From positions 567,501 through 631,500 of the forward strand of contig CAJNDS010001269.1 in the NCBI GenBank assembly GCA_905221605.1: DNA of 64,000 nucleotides. Direction: 5' to 3'. Under the pieces are notes generated by a model, which saw nothing but the letters and a program-made list of their open reading frames with translations, had not been told where the DNA came from and made no database searches. Position 1 is the first letter of the stretch. Every line of letters starts with the position of its first letter. Shown here in pieces: positions 46,777 to 57,881 of this stretch. The DNA comes from Symbiodinium natans. Its lineage: Eukaryota; Sar; Dinophyceae; Suessiales; Symbiodiniaceae. The position numbers and the translations under genes were made by a program.

Positions 46777-47058
46777 TCAACCACAACGCCGTAGTGACTT
46801 GACTTCACAGTGCATCGGGCGCAAGTGACCTATTGGCAGCCCGGGAGCCGAAAACGGCACCTCTGGTCTGAAGAGCCCCTCCAGCTTGGCCAAGTCCAGA
46901 CGGTAGTACTTGGGAGTTCCCATGTCAGGCGTAGTCCCGTTTGCGTACTCAATACCTAATTCATGCTTATTCTGCATGCAGGCTGGCTCTAGTGCTGGCA
47001 CACCTGAACAGCCGGAATCTTCTAGAATCCTGTCATGTCGTAGTTTGCATATGCGCAT
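46777..47058 (-). CDS. unassigned exon-like frame
   Basis: Protein-like composition (NKHELGIEYANGTTPDMG; KYYRLDLAKLEGLFRPE). Not recognised. It sits on the minus strand upstream of the DGAT2 N-terminal segments and could be an additional 5' exon or the tail of the gene before it. Confidence 0.25.
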   Translation of the reverse strand: MRICKLRHDRILEDSGCSGVPALEPACMQNKHELGIEYANGTTPDMGTPKYYRLDLAKLEGLFRPEVPFSAPGLPIGHLRPMHCEVKSLRRCG

Positions 47059-47420
47059 CTAAGCATGTCATGTGTGACTTCACATCTGTCTCCGAACTCA
47101 AGCAATCCACCCATGTCAGCTGCTCTGCTAGTGACATGTTGGACCGGGCTTGCTGTTAGGCTTTGTCTTGTTTTCACTATGCAGGAGGCACCCTTCTGCG
47201 AAAAACCAGCAAGCACAACAAAATGTCAGACGACAAGAATGCGTAGATACCTACATGGTACATGCGCCTCCACCAGCCGGAAAAGGATTCAACATTCTAA
47301 AACTGGCAGTTTGTACTGAAATGTGTGGGGCTTTCGGGCTGCAGGAGAAAGGAGTGCTGAAGTACTGCCGATTTTGGAAGCTACTTAAGAGAGACTTCAG
47401 GAGCTGAAAGGCTAATAACC

Positions 47421-47831
47421 GTGGCACAGCGCGTTTCGTTGCAGCTTGCCATGCCTCGTTCCGGAAACTTGTACAGTATGTTGCTCAAAGAAGCAAAGAC
47501 TTTGCAACTACAAGTCCTTTCGGCATGCTCGCCAAAGGCAAGGACGCTCGTGACAGTTCGTCTTGTTCCGAACCCTTGTTCATTCTGCCGTGCCGAGACG
47601 TATTTTGTGTCTTTGCACAACATACTGCAAAGAACGTTTGACGTTTCAAGAACAAGACACGCCGTCACAAGCGTTCATGCTTTTTGCGAACATGCCCAAA
47701 ACATTGGTACTCAACAGCGTTTTTGCTCGTTTTTGTGCAACGTACGGCACAGAGATGTCGGGTGCTTCAGCTTTTTGATTCCATGTGCGAACCCGCACGA
47801 GCTCCTGCAGAACTCCGCTCCGTGGTCTTAA
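47421..47831. repeat. two diverged copies of a ~190-bp segment
   Basis: Segments near 47520-47620 and 47690-47770 share an ordered series of similar words (GCATGCTCGCCAAA / GAACATGCCCAAAA; GCCGTGCCGAGACGT / GTACGGCACAGAGATGT). Both strands are open across the region (136 codons plus, 95 and 82 minus) without any family match, so I do not call a gene. Confidence 0.3.
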
Positions 47832-48338
47832 AAAGTGCTGGGCCAGAAGCGTTTTTCCAAGCCTGAACCCTGAAAGCAGCAGAACTTGACACATTCTTCA
47901 TCAGCGACCCTGCTCGAATCCACCACGCTGTCTAACGAGCCATGGACCAACTACATATGCAACGACTGCCCGGAGCCTGTGCAAACGGCAAGGGGATCGG
48001 AGAGCTGCCGTAGCAAAGCTGACCTGGGGAGCCGAGGCTATGGCCAAAGTCAGGTGTACTGTCACTGATAGCAGACGCCTGTCGATAGCAGCATTTTGCA
48101 TGTGCAAAGGTGCTCGACGATTCCGTTGCCGACAATGCAACGTGCTTGGATATGCAAGGATTCGGCCAGGATCTTTGGCCCCTCTCTGGCAGATGCTCTA
48201 GGTCTTTCCTCGGTCGCTGTACACGCGGCTCTCTTCAGGAGCCCTCTGCGCAGAGTGGATTGGCAACGAAACTTGAAACGCTGCAGAAGCTGTGGGGGGA
48301 GGGGGGGATCGGGGCCCCTCAAGCCCCAAGTTCTCACC

Positions 48339-50271
48339 TCACCTCAGAGCGAACATCATGACAGGAAGCAAATTCATGGGCCACTCCTTCTGCCTCTCCG
48401 CGGCAATCAGCTCTAGGCCTGCTTGAGCGAAGAGGTCCTTCATGCACCGATCGGATCGCGTGATCGATGCATCCCGCTCATCAACAAGCCTCAAATGGGC
48501 TTAACCGAGCATGTTTTGGGTAGTTTTGGTCCTAAAAAAAAGAAGGCCCAACACTGTGCCAAAAACATCTCGCAACAAAAAAGGATTTTCAGGAACCCTA
48601 AAGCGAGCCGGGCCGCCCTGGCGAGTTGTTCAGCAGGCAGTTCTCCTTTACGACAATCAGGCCATCAGGGCGAAGCGCATCGCGCAGGCGGCCCAAGGCC
48701 GTGATCACGTCGCTATCCGTCAGATACAGCAGAACCCACTGAACCCAGATCAGGTCATAACGATCGGGCAGCTCCCCCACATCCTGAAGCGACCGCTCCA
48801 AGAAGTGTCTTGCTGAGCCAAGAAGACGACAGCTTTTGAGGCGACCCCGAGCTTCCTCGAGTAGTTGGGTACTGGGCTCCAGAAGGTCAACCTTCTTGCA
48901 CTTTGTCAGAAGCAAGCCTTCCGTGATTCGGCCGATACCCGCCCCACACTCCAGGGCCACTTCGAATGTCCGCGGCTGCAATGCTTTGAGGAAAGCCTCC
49001 GACGCTGCCAGATCCTGCTGCGAAGTCTCGGGATGCCCACCCAGCACGCCAGCACAGGTTGCCTCCTGTTGCGACCAATACCCCAATGAGCGCGAGTACC
49101 ACTCGCTGGTGCCCTGGTCTTCCCAAGGCTGATGCGCCTGAAGCCTCAAGGCTTTTCCTGGCACTGGTTGCGCTGTTTGCACAAGCTCTGGAGCTTCTTT
49201 GGATCTAGCCAAAGAGCTTACCATGTAAAGCCTGTGTCTCTCCTCCAAGGGAGGGACTTGCAGTTCATCGGGTAGGGTAAGAACCCACAGCTGCATCTCG
49301 TTTGTCACATCCTTGACAGCATAGCCATGATGCTGTCCTTCCTCCTGCATGGCCACCGCCAAGTCCACTCCACAGGGCCGTAGCTCAACCGCTACCAGGA
49401 TGGTAGGGCTGGTAAGGCATCTTGTGTCAGGATCTTGAGACCGCAGCAACTCCGCAGCAGAACGAAAGAAAGGTGAGACTAATCGATGTTCATAGAGGAC
49501 GTCCGATGCTATGACGACGTCAAAGCGACCATATTTTTCGATCGCCGCTTCGACATCCGCCGCACTGGAGAAGTCTAAGCGGAGCACGTGTGGCCTTGGT
49601 CCCTCGTGCCGCCGCACGTAGTCTGCGACGTTCCGGTGTAGCAATGGCAGCACACGTGGGTCACCATCCGAGAGCACGACAGTGGCCCCATGTGCTGCTG
49701 CAACAAGACCACAAAGTCCGCTCCCACTTCCCAGCTCCAAAAGTTGAACTTGCAGCCCTTTGTATGCATAGAGCCTCCGGATGTACGCAGCCACCAAAAG
49801 GGAACAAGGCCACACCCGGGCTCCCACGGCACCTCGGCTCAAGCCTCCAAACGGCGATGCCTGCAGCTGTAAATGTCCGTTCGGCGTGGCTAAGGGAAAA
49901 AGCACATCCCACGGGCCCACACCCGGGCGAGCAAGGTCTGCAAGATCAGTTCCTCTCCACTCACGCCTGAGCCGCAGAGTCACCCGGCCAAGCCTCGTTC
50001 GAGATGGCCGGCTGAAGCGGGCCACTGCTTCAGACGACTCGGTCAAGATCGAACCGACGAAAATCTCTGCCCCTTCTGGTGAGACCTCAAGCTCAAATGC
50101 CCCAACTCCGACAAGAATTTTCCCCATGAGGCATCTCACTGAGGCGGCTGAGGCCGACTGCGCATCAGATGCGGCGCAGCCCACACGGATGCTCTCGCTG
50201 CCGAGAAAGAGATGGAAACTTTCGGCATCGGTGGCCCAGGGAAGTGTCAGGCAGATCTGTATTGCTTGCAT
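48339..50271 (-). CDS. two-domain methyltransferase: METTL21-like + NTMT1-like fusion
   Basis: Two exons, 48623-50271 and 48339-48489, joined by a GC donor (CTC|GCCAGG) and a TTGAG|G acceptor, give exactly 600 codons with the stop. The N-terminal half is a seven-beta-strand SAM methyltransferase of the METTL21/FAM86 type: motif I LLELGSGSGLCGLVAA (~178-193) and DVVIASDVLYEH (~247-258, acidic post-motif like the family's DxxY). These modify Lys of chaperones and elongation factors. The C-terminal half matches N-terminal Xaa-Pro-Lys methyltransferase 1: ALECGAGIGRITEGLL (~435-450), DLIWVQWVLLYLTD (~502-515), LRPDGLIVVKEN, then in exon 2 VDERDASITRS and AGLELIAAERQKEWP, ending LPVMMFALR. NTMT1 enzymes methylate the alpha-amino group of proteins after Met removal. 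Both halves keep their SAM motifs, so two activities on one chain are likely. ATG at 50271 is the first in frame and fits the domain start. Confidence 0.88.
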
Positions 50272-51664
50272 CTGGAGACGCGACCGAACTTCTCCCCTTC
50301 ACATGGCTCGCCTTTCCTTCGGCCTCCCATGCCAGTGAGTTGCCTCTGGGGAATCAAGAAGGGATAGTTAATGAGTAAGTCTTCGTCGACCATCGTACCA
50401 CTACTCGATGACTCTTTCGTCCATGCTTTATTCAGTAGCACGTTTAGCCCCTGAGAACAAAGTGGGCATAGTTTCAGCCTTGGGTGGCTCGTGACTCTTA
50501 GGTTCCGCCCTGGTTTGCACCTTTTCCGCTGGGAGTGCGCCTGTGCCTTGGACGACGCCTGGGTCGTTCCCCTGTCTGCACATGCAACTCAGACAAAACT
50601 GAGGAATGAGGATGACGAGATATGAGCCCATGACATGTCTTGACAGCTCATGGCTGCTGCATTCGCGTCCGCAACTGGCAGAACTGAGCCGGCCTGCCTT
50701 TTGTGTCAGCTAGATAGACTGCACAGGGTTGAAAGCTTGGTTCAGAGAGAGTGCCCCATGGATGTCTGAGAGGCTGGCGTGAGAGTGTTGCAGTGGAAGT
50801 CCTCAGTCGCCGAGCCCATGTCGACCTCGGTTGCCAGACCGTTGCAGCACCCAGCAGTCGCTCGTCAGGCGCCCGGACATGCCGGCTTTACACTTCAAAT
50901 GCTCGTGCTCTCGAGAGTCACCACACAACTTGAGACCCCAACACCCGACGTTGCAGCATCGTACAGGCAAATGTTGTGAAAGGCGGAGAGAAGCTGCAGC
51001 ATCGTCGTCGTCTGCAAAGACAAAAGAGTCATCTCCGTCACCCATCTTCCCAGATCATTGCTACACATTCTTCACAGCGACCGTATTGAAGCCAGAAGCG
51101 CAGAGCCTCCGTCTCAGTTTCCGTGAAGCCGGGAGCCTGAAGGACTCCCCCCCACTGTGAAGCACAGGCGTGCTACTTGGCACGAGGACTTCATTCTGAA
51201 AGGTCCCTGCAAATGAGCCCAAGTTTGAACAACCGCCTTGTGCACATGCTCCGAACATCTGGGCCATAAACAATCCAAATCATCCTACGCTCCTGCATCC
51301 CAACGCTCTGAACCCTGAGGACCAAAAGTTGGACTGCTTGAGTCGAGATCGGGGGCGCCGACGTTGCTCCCCTCTCTTCCACCTGGATTCATTGCAAGAC
51401 CAGTGTGCTCTGGAAGGCACCTGGGTTGAAAGGCTCACCCGCCTGAGTCGCATATGCCTGCCACCATCGGCACGACACGAGTGTGGCACTGAACCTTCGT
51501 CTGAAAGAGAAGCAGCCAAAACATGCCAAGGCAAACAGAGCTACCGTGAGCTACCCAATGCAAGCCCCCAAGGCGATGAGTCGATGAGCTACACAAGTCA
51601 AGAGCATTGAGGACTCCGGCTCTCAAAATCTCTCAATGCTAAGCACGCCGCCAGGCAGTCCATC
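50272..51664. other. 1.4 kb intergenic stretch, no gene recognised
   Basis: Upstream of the methyltransferase start. Short frames on both strands match no family. The sequence is of ordinary base composition without tandem repeats. Confidence 0.4.
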
Positions 51665-52126
51665 TCACTTGGGACAATCATCACCGGCGGATCGACTTGT
51701 GGCTCCTATAGCAGACTCTAGGATGTGATGGCATAGACATGGATGTCCGATCCATTCTGATTGCTCCATCCACATACCTAGCTGCAATGTCAGAACTGCT
51801 CCTGCGACTTGGAGGTCTCCCCTCCCTCTCGCGGTGATGTTGGGTCTGGTACTAGCTCGAAGGTCATGTGATGCACCTGACATTGGAGGAACTGCGCTTG
51901 GCGTGATGCGATGTGAGATGATTGCACCCAAGCTCATGGCCTTGCCCCAGATGGAGCCACAAAAGAAGTGTCGGGAAGCCTGAGCAAGGTTTCCGAGAAG
52001 TTCTCGAACAAAGCAGGGGCCACACTCGGGAGCTAGCGTGTGCCTTTCCTTGGCCAGTCGAACCTGCAACAAACACATGTACGCTCCCCCGGTCTGCCTG
52101 TTGTGCTCTGCTCCTGCCTTCACCAT
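51665..52126 (-). CDS. unassigned frame, possible exon
   Basis: A 153-codon minus-strand frame with protein-like composition from about residue 24 on (GPCFVRELLGNLAQASRHFF; KAMSLGAIISHRITPSA). The flanking frame at 52120-52356 (SILRALLGEKHVLASFGFEG) may be a preceding exon. No family recognised. Confidence 0.3.
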   Translation of the reverse strand: MVKAGAEHNRQTGGAYMCLLQVRLAKERHTLAPECGPCFVRELLGNLAQASRHFFCGSIWGKAMSLGAIISHRITPSAVPPMSGASHDLRASTRPNITARGRGDLQVAGAVLTLQLGMWMEQSEWIGHPCLCHHILESAIGATSRSAGDDCPK

Positions 52127-52204
52127 CCGAGCCCGAGCTTTCCTTCAAAGCCAAAGGAAGCAAGCACATGCTTTTCGCCCAACAGCGCTCGCAGTATGCT
52201 CTCT

Positions 52205-52589
52205 TCACAAGGATCCTCCATGGAGGCCAGGAAGCGTCCGCCTACGGTCCGCCTGTGTAGGGAGGAGCACCATGACAAGGCCATTTTTTGTGACGTAATG
52301 CGAGTTGAATGCCTCGATTGCCGTCGACGTCCAGACTTTCCCAGCTCCTGATCCAAGGCAAGATGAAAATTTCTTGCAGCTCTCAGACCGCATCCAGCTC
52401 GAAGGGGTTATTCTCACTGAAGGCAGCATTGCATATTTTGACGGCCCTCTACAAGGGTCCTCCAAGACTGGGGACGCCTTCTTCGGGTTGTTGACCAGCA
52501 CCTGCACGACCTCGAAGACTATCAATCGGAGCACGTACACAGTTCGTGGCAGTGGAGAGGGCCAGGCACTCTCCTTGGCAGTGAGCTGA
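52205..52589. other. overlapping coding-like frames on both strands
   Basis: Plus-strand 52305-52589 reads as a 94-residue acidic frame (DENFLQLSDRIQLEGVILTE). Minus-strand 52205-52540 reads as a 111-residue frame (IVFEVVQVLVNNPKKAS; TAIEAFNSHYVTKNGL). Both look plausible. The surrounding strand bias favours minus, and the plus frame has the better start context. Undecided. Confidence 0.3.
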
Positions 52590-53413
52590 TGGCCATTGTA
52601 GAAGATGTGAACCTGGGAGGTTCATAGGGTTGCTTTTTGCTTGCTGCAGACTGCTGGCATCATGCCCCAAAGCCGCACTGACCCCCAGAACCCGAAAGAC
52701 CCAGGAGCCAGCTGTTTGCTTTCGTCGCCTCAGATACATACTCCAAGATGTGTCCAGGATTTGAAACTTAAACCTGGAGCGTCGAGGAGATGGGCATGCA
52801 AAATCCAAGCAAGGAACTCTGCCGAAGTGGCTGCCTGAGCGCTGACAAACACTGACATCCTCCTAGACGTCGTGAATCTCGCTTCATGCGGCTCGGCATT
52901 TCTGCAACGTGCTTGCTGGCTGGGCACACCGGCATGCAGAGTTCAACAGAGCACTGCTGGGTCTGGCATGTCGAATACTGGGTTCATCTGGGTTCCCAGC
53001 ATTCGACGATGGAGTGTCACCCCCCTGCCAGGACTCGGGACGTGCTTCTAATCAACGTAAGACAGTGAGACTTCCATTGACAATGATCCCAACAGGCCAA
53101 AAGCGATCTTAGGTTACAATGTTACTCAAAGGTTCATAAGTCAGCTACAGTAAGTGGAGACTCCACCTGGAGGGGCGGAGGTGCCGCTGGCGCATCTAAA
53201 GGCACTGCAGGCGGCGATGCCGCACCAGGCTCAACAGCCTCTGGTCATCCCGTTTCGTCGCGACATACACAAACACACCATGGGTAGCTTCCGGCATGTG
53301 TGGGAGCTCGAAGACCTCGAAACCTTTAGATCGTATGTGACCAGGGCTTGTGCAGATCTGGCAGAAGCGTCACCCAGTTCACCTCCCTTCGCACGCGCCT
53401 GGGACAAACAGAG

Positions 53414-54694
53414 CTACAAGTAGCCCCTTTCCAGTCGCCGAAGCACAGAGAGGTTCTGCACACTCCTTTCTTCGTGATTCTTGGCTACAGGCTCTGGACT
53501 TGGCTTGCCCAGGGGGTGGCTGCTTTGTAGTCCTTGGTATTGCATGCAATGCGCTCGACCAGCAGATGTACAGCTCCCGAGAAGCACACAATCGAACTCG
53601 GGCTGCTGGTTCGCTGCTTGCGCCGGTCTCGCCCCCTCACGATTCAGCCGGCAAATGGACAGGTTGCGGCATAGTGACCGCCACAACAGAGCAAAAGAAG
53701 TACATTTCATGTTGATGATTTTGCGCCTTTTCCGCGGTGCAGAAAAGTACAAAGGGTTTTGTTGGCGTGCGGGAACTGACCCTGCCTTCGGCAGCCGTCG
53801 GCTTGCCTGATCCATGCCTGTCCACTGCATCAGCGCCGCAACAAGCAAACCGATCCCTTCCACGGGCAAGGATGTCAAGACCCTCCACATGGCGTTCACT
53901 TGGGAACTACCTATCCAAGCCGCAACTGTTGAACTGCAGGACGCCAAGGTCTAAGCCTGTCCCAGATGTAGTCCTCCAAGGCAGAGACCTGCGGGCAAAT
54001 GCTGATGGCAACCAGCCATATCCCTCCCGTCAAAAAACGCTTGATCACACACAGTATCAAGTCCGCCTGCGCAAAGGGCTCTACCAGCAGCACCGTCTCC
54101 AAAGCCTGGGCTCCCAGCACGGGTCGACAGGATGCTGGCACACCATGGGCCACATGGGCCACTACAATCACAACCACGGAAAGCGTGAAGCACGGGCTTT
54201 GGAAATGTTTATGCTTGGCATTCACAGCCCGCACGTACGACTGAAGTTCGGTCAGAGACAGCTGAACGCAAACATGCAGAAGAGCCCTCAGAAACAGCTC
54301 TGAGCTCTCTACAGTGCTGACCCTTTGCCCTCTTCACTCTTATCCTCCCCACATGTGCCAGCATCAGCAAAGTCACCTCAAACTCCCGCTCACGCGCGGA
54401 TCGGCTCCCGGATCCTTCCTTGGTGCGGCATCCAGCACCACAGCTCACGTGTAAGCATCCGCAACAGTGTGCCAGCGCTTGAGGATCACTTGAGGAGTTA
54501 CAGAAGGTTGGACAGTCTGACCTCTGAGCTTCAGCACTCAGAAGCACTAAACTCATTTCTGGAGCTGCAAAGCTTAGGCGGCGCACACCCGTGGAGGCAC
54601 GTCCCACCGGGCCTTCGACAGCCCCAAGGTTCCGTTGGTTGAAGGTGAAAGGCTTGAAGATTTGAAGGTCTCTTTGGCGATCGCATGCCTCCAT
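53414..54694 (-). CDS. possible membrane-protein exons
   Basis: Three minus-strand frames look like parts of one gene: 54209-54350 (REFEVTLLMLAHVGRIRVKR), 53911-54234 with hydrophobic stretches (LSVVVIVVAHVAHGVP; GGIWLVAISICPQVS) and 53810-53890 (WRVLTSLPVEGIGLLVAALM). Repeated hydrophobic segments suggest a multi-pass membrane protein. No family recognised and no splice path established. A 188-codon plus-strand frame (53737-54303) overlaps it and is considered a shadow. Confidence 0.3.
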
Positions 54695-55171
54695 CTTCGG
54701 CTTCGCCTTCAGGCAGTGGCCATGACTTCTCTGACTCTGACTTACACTCGGTGGATTTAGTGATCAAAGCAACTCCAGTCTCAGAGTCTCAGGGTTCGAC
54801 CTCCTGGAGCTGCGGACCTCACCCACAAACAGGCTGGACAGCGCTCAAAGCACTCTCTAAATGAGCTCAACAGGCCCAAGCTATTCTTATTCATATAGAT
54901 GTATGTATGTATGCTTTCTGTTGTACACCTATGTAACTAGATGCGGACATGTATGCGCGCATTTCGAGGGATCTCCAAGCGTTTCAAGGGTCACTCCGAA
55001 GCACCCGGCTTTGCTTCGCTTCGGAACACGCCGCCGCCTCGGCGTGCTGAGAAGGCATCTCAGGAAATTCAGCACTAATCAGGCTTTGTCCTATGTGCAT
55101 GTTCAAGTGTTTGCCATACATTCGCCCGTTTCGTCGCGTCTGACGTCCGCTTGCTCGAATGAGGCAAATGC

Positions 55172-55384
55172 CTACGACGCCACCACCACGTTTCCGGGTA
55201 ACCTGACATTGAAGTCATAGACATCATAGGCACGAGCCGGCCATGCCCAAACTTGGCTGACATCATCGATCCAGCATGTCCCTTCTTGCAAGCCTTCGAG
55301 GCCAAGTAGTTCCGCAAGCGTGCCTTCGACCAGAGCAGAGAACATCTCGACATCACATCCACGATAAAGAGACCGCGGGATCAA
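55172..55384 (-). CDS. hypothetical acidic exon
   Basis: Good protein-like sequence (VEMFSALVEGTLAELLGLEG, then TCWIDDVSQVWAWPARAYD). Unrecognised. It probably ends at a splice donor near 55190, since the frame loses character afterwards. Confidence 0.35.
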   Translation of the reverse strand: MIPRSLYRGCDVEMFSALVEGTLAELLGLEGLQEGTCWIDDVSQVWAWPARAYDVYDFNVRLPGNVVVAS

Positions 55385-55678
55385 AGCTTCGTCAAACCCT
55401 ACAAGCCTTCTGCACCCTAAACACTGTAAACTCCAAAGCTCTCACGCTCTGGTCGCTCAGCGCTTGGCTGCTGGAGATGCCGCGGACACAGCAACACCAG
55501 GCCCCTGGCAAGTTTAGGCCCTATGGGGCATACGGCTTTCCATTCAGTTCCATTCAGCATACATGTCCGTTCTTTCAGGATGAAAGGGGTCTTCCCTCAG
55601 ATGTCTGAGTCTCGGGCCGCTCGGGATGGTCTACCAGGCCTGGCTTTTTGAAGACGGAGAGACACTCCGTGTGAACGG

Positions 55679-56357
55679 TTGCTGAGGGACGGGCCCTCCA
55701 CTGATGAGTGCACTTGCCTTCGCCACTGCCTCCCACTTTTCAAGAGAGCAGAGAGCATCCGGGGAATCCGGAATCTACCAGATCTGCAAGAGCTTCTGCA
55801 ACTGCCGGATGCTGTGTTACCTGCCTGGCCTTGTTCCGGCCCTCCGCAGCTCCACCTTCGGAAAAGCCTCTCAACGTTGCTTCTCAACATCCGCACGGGA
55901 GACCCTTTTTCAGTGGGCGCCCCCACCTCCGAAGGGCACCAACAAGGACTTGAAGTTGGGGAGCGACCTTTGACACGCAGCTACGCGCACGAGATTCGGG
56001 GGAACTTCAACAGAAGATTGACAGCTTTAAGACCCTAAGACTCGACGGGATGAGGCCTTGAAAAGGCTCTTAGAGGATGTCTTGTATGGTTTACTCCTTC
56101 GCTACAGAACACCACTCGCAGAAAAAGATCGCATCAACCTGCGCCGACCTTCTAATCCAATGTTGGGCCTTTCTTCCAAGCCGACTCCGTATGAGTCAAG
56201 CCACGCACTCAATGGGGACGTACCAGAGCTCGACCCGCGCGGGCTCATCCGAATCTGGCAGCGTGCAAAATCTTCTTGCATTCCACCATGCTTCGTTCTG
56301 GAGAATGCTGAGTCAGCCCTTAAAATTCTAGCACACCTGCAGCAAGCGCTTCGATAG
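55679..56357 (+). CDS. candidate plus-strand gene of unknown function
   Basis: Two successive plus-strand frames: 55679-56038 (IRGIRNLPDLQELLQLPDAV; PLTRSYAHEIRGNFNRRL) and 56031-56357 (EALKRLLEDVLYGLLLRYRT, ..., ENAESALKILAHLQQALR, stop). They are in different frames, so an intron or frameshift near 56020-56035 would be needed. A possible continuation, YDLTGKDARLWASVVDRTI, lies at about 56580-56640. The composition is good and amphipathic. Minus-strand frames over the same bases also read tolerably, so the assignment is weak. If real it would be the only plus-strand gene in the window. Confidence 0.35.
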
Positions 56358-57209
56358 AATCATGTTCACCACATCTTTACTACGCACATCTAGCGAGAAG
56401 ACGCTGCTGAAGCAGCTCCAAGGAAGCCGTGCTAACAAATATTGCACTTTGCTGTGCTAATGTTGACAGGCCGCCCGCAACCCGATGCTTTGTGGCGCTG
56501 GTGATCGACGTGCTAGGCTTTCATGCCGGTCGCATATTTCGCTATTTCGCAGTCCTTCATGATCCGTTGACAGGGGCCTGTACGATTTGACTGGCAAAGA
56601 TGCCAGATTGTGGGCCTCTGTCGTGGACCGAACGATCCGTTGCGGCTGTGAACCCCTGGATCTGTTCTGCACGCTGTCCCCTTTATCACACCACAGGCCC
56701 AGAATCACCAACATGAATCGTCTATCACTGTTTGAAATCCGTCCCCAGGCATTTTCGCACCGCAAGAGCCCTGGGGGCCCATGGAGGCAGCTTTTGGCCC
56801 CCATGAAAATCATTAACATGATTGAGCGTAGGGTTTAGAGAATCCGTTTCGAAGTATTGGGGCTTAGGGGATAGATTACTACAGCAGCAGTCTTTGCTGC
56901 AAGTGAAACAGAGATCCTGACCATCCCCTGTTCGTTGCCATGTCATGCGCGCTGAGTGCCACTCAAGCTGTGAACTCGCACTGTATTAACCCCCATTTCT
57001 CGACCTCACACGACCATCCGATCAGGTTGCAGCCAGGTAGCAACTGCCAAAAACGGAAAAATGCCTCGTTGAATGCCTCACAGATCCCCAGAGGTCCGCG
57101 ACCAGCGCAGATGCCGTTGGGTCCTGGTGACCCGGAAGTTGTTGATGCGCTCCACGGCTTCCAGCATCTTCAGAGGGATCACCGAACTGTAGAAAAACGT
57201 GGCAAAGCT

Positions 57210-57521
57210 TTAATCAGTGCAAGCCTTTACAACAAAGGGAAGCCAAGCCAGACATCTAGAATCTAGAAGCCTCGGGGATGGAAGCCAACCTTCAAGGAAT
57301 CCCATGAAAAAACACCCAAAGCAACCCAGAACCTGCGTCTCTAGGCGGGCTTCCAGGCTGGCCAAGGAGTTGGCCACCTCCGGGACCTCAACAGGGGCTT
57401 CGGGCGAGGCGTCAGCATACGCAAGCGCTGAACCGGCTTGAGCTAAGAGGCTAAGAGCCAAGAGCAACCAAAAGCTTGAGGGTGTCGGGCCAGTTTCGTG
57501 GCCCGGCCTGCAGCCCAGCAC
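57210..57521 (-). CDS. unassigned frame with signal-peptide-like N-terminus
   Basis: The frame has a hydrophobic core (SFWLLLALSLLAQAGSALA, residues 16-34) with an AXA-like end, followed by an acidic stretch and a short helix (VANSLASLEARLETQ). It could be the first exon of a secreted protein, with a donor near 57340. No family recognised. Confidence 0.3.
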   Translation of the reverse strand: MLGCRPGHETGPTPSSFWLLLALSLLAQAGSALAYADASPEAPVEVPEVANSLASLEARLETQVLGCFGCFFMGFLEGWLPSPRLLDSRCLAWLPFVVKACTD

Positions 57522-57881
57522 CTATCAGGGCCTCAGTCACTGCATGGTCCTCAGCAGTATCCGTGTTGACCGGCACGAGGCCCACCTGAGCAAAGACCGC
57601 ACTGCACCCTGTAGCAGCTGTCGCAGGGAGGAGCTTGAGGGCGCAGGGTTAAGGTACCTTGACACGGCTCCGGAGAGCATGCGCGGCCCTAGCACTGTCC
57701 GTAGCCCCTGCAGTTCAGGGGATTGATGTCAATCATGTTTCCTTTCATAGGGTGCTAAAAAGGCACCTTATCAAAGAGGTTACATATCCCGCCTGGTGCT
57801 TGATCTTGAGAGCAGTGAGAAGCTGGATCTGCACCTTCGAGGGTTCACATGCGTTCACATTGAGGCCCTAGGGGGGGGGCC

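Noticed and set aside
53737-54303. 188-residue plus-strand frame
   Set aside because: Overlaps hydrophobic minus-strand frames of better protein character, has His/Gln/Arg-rich shadow-like composition and no family.
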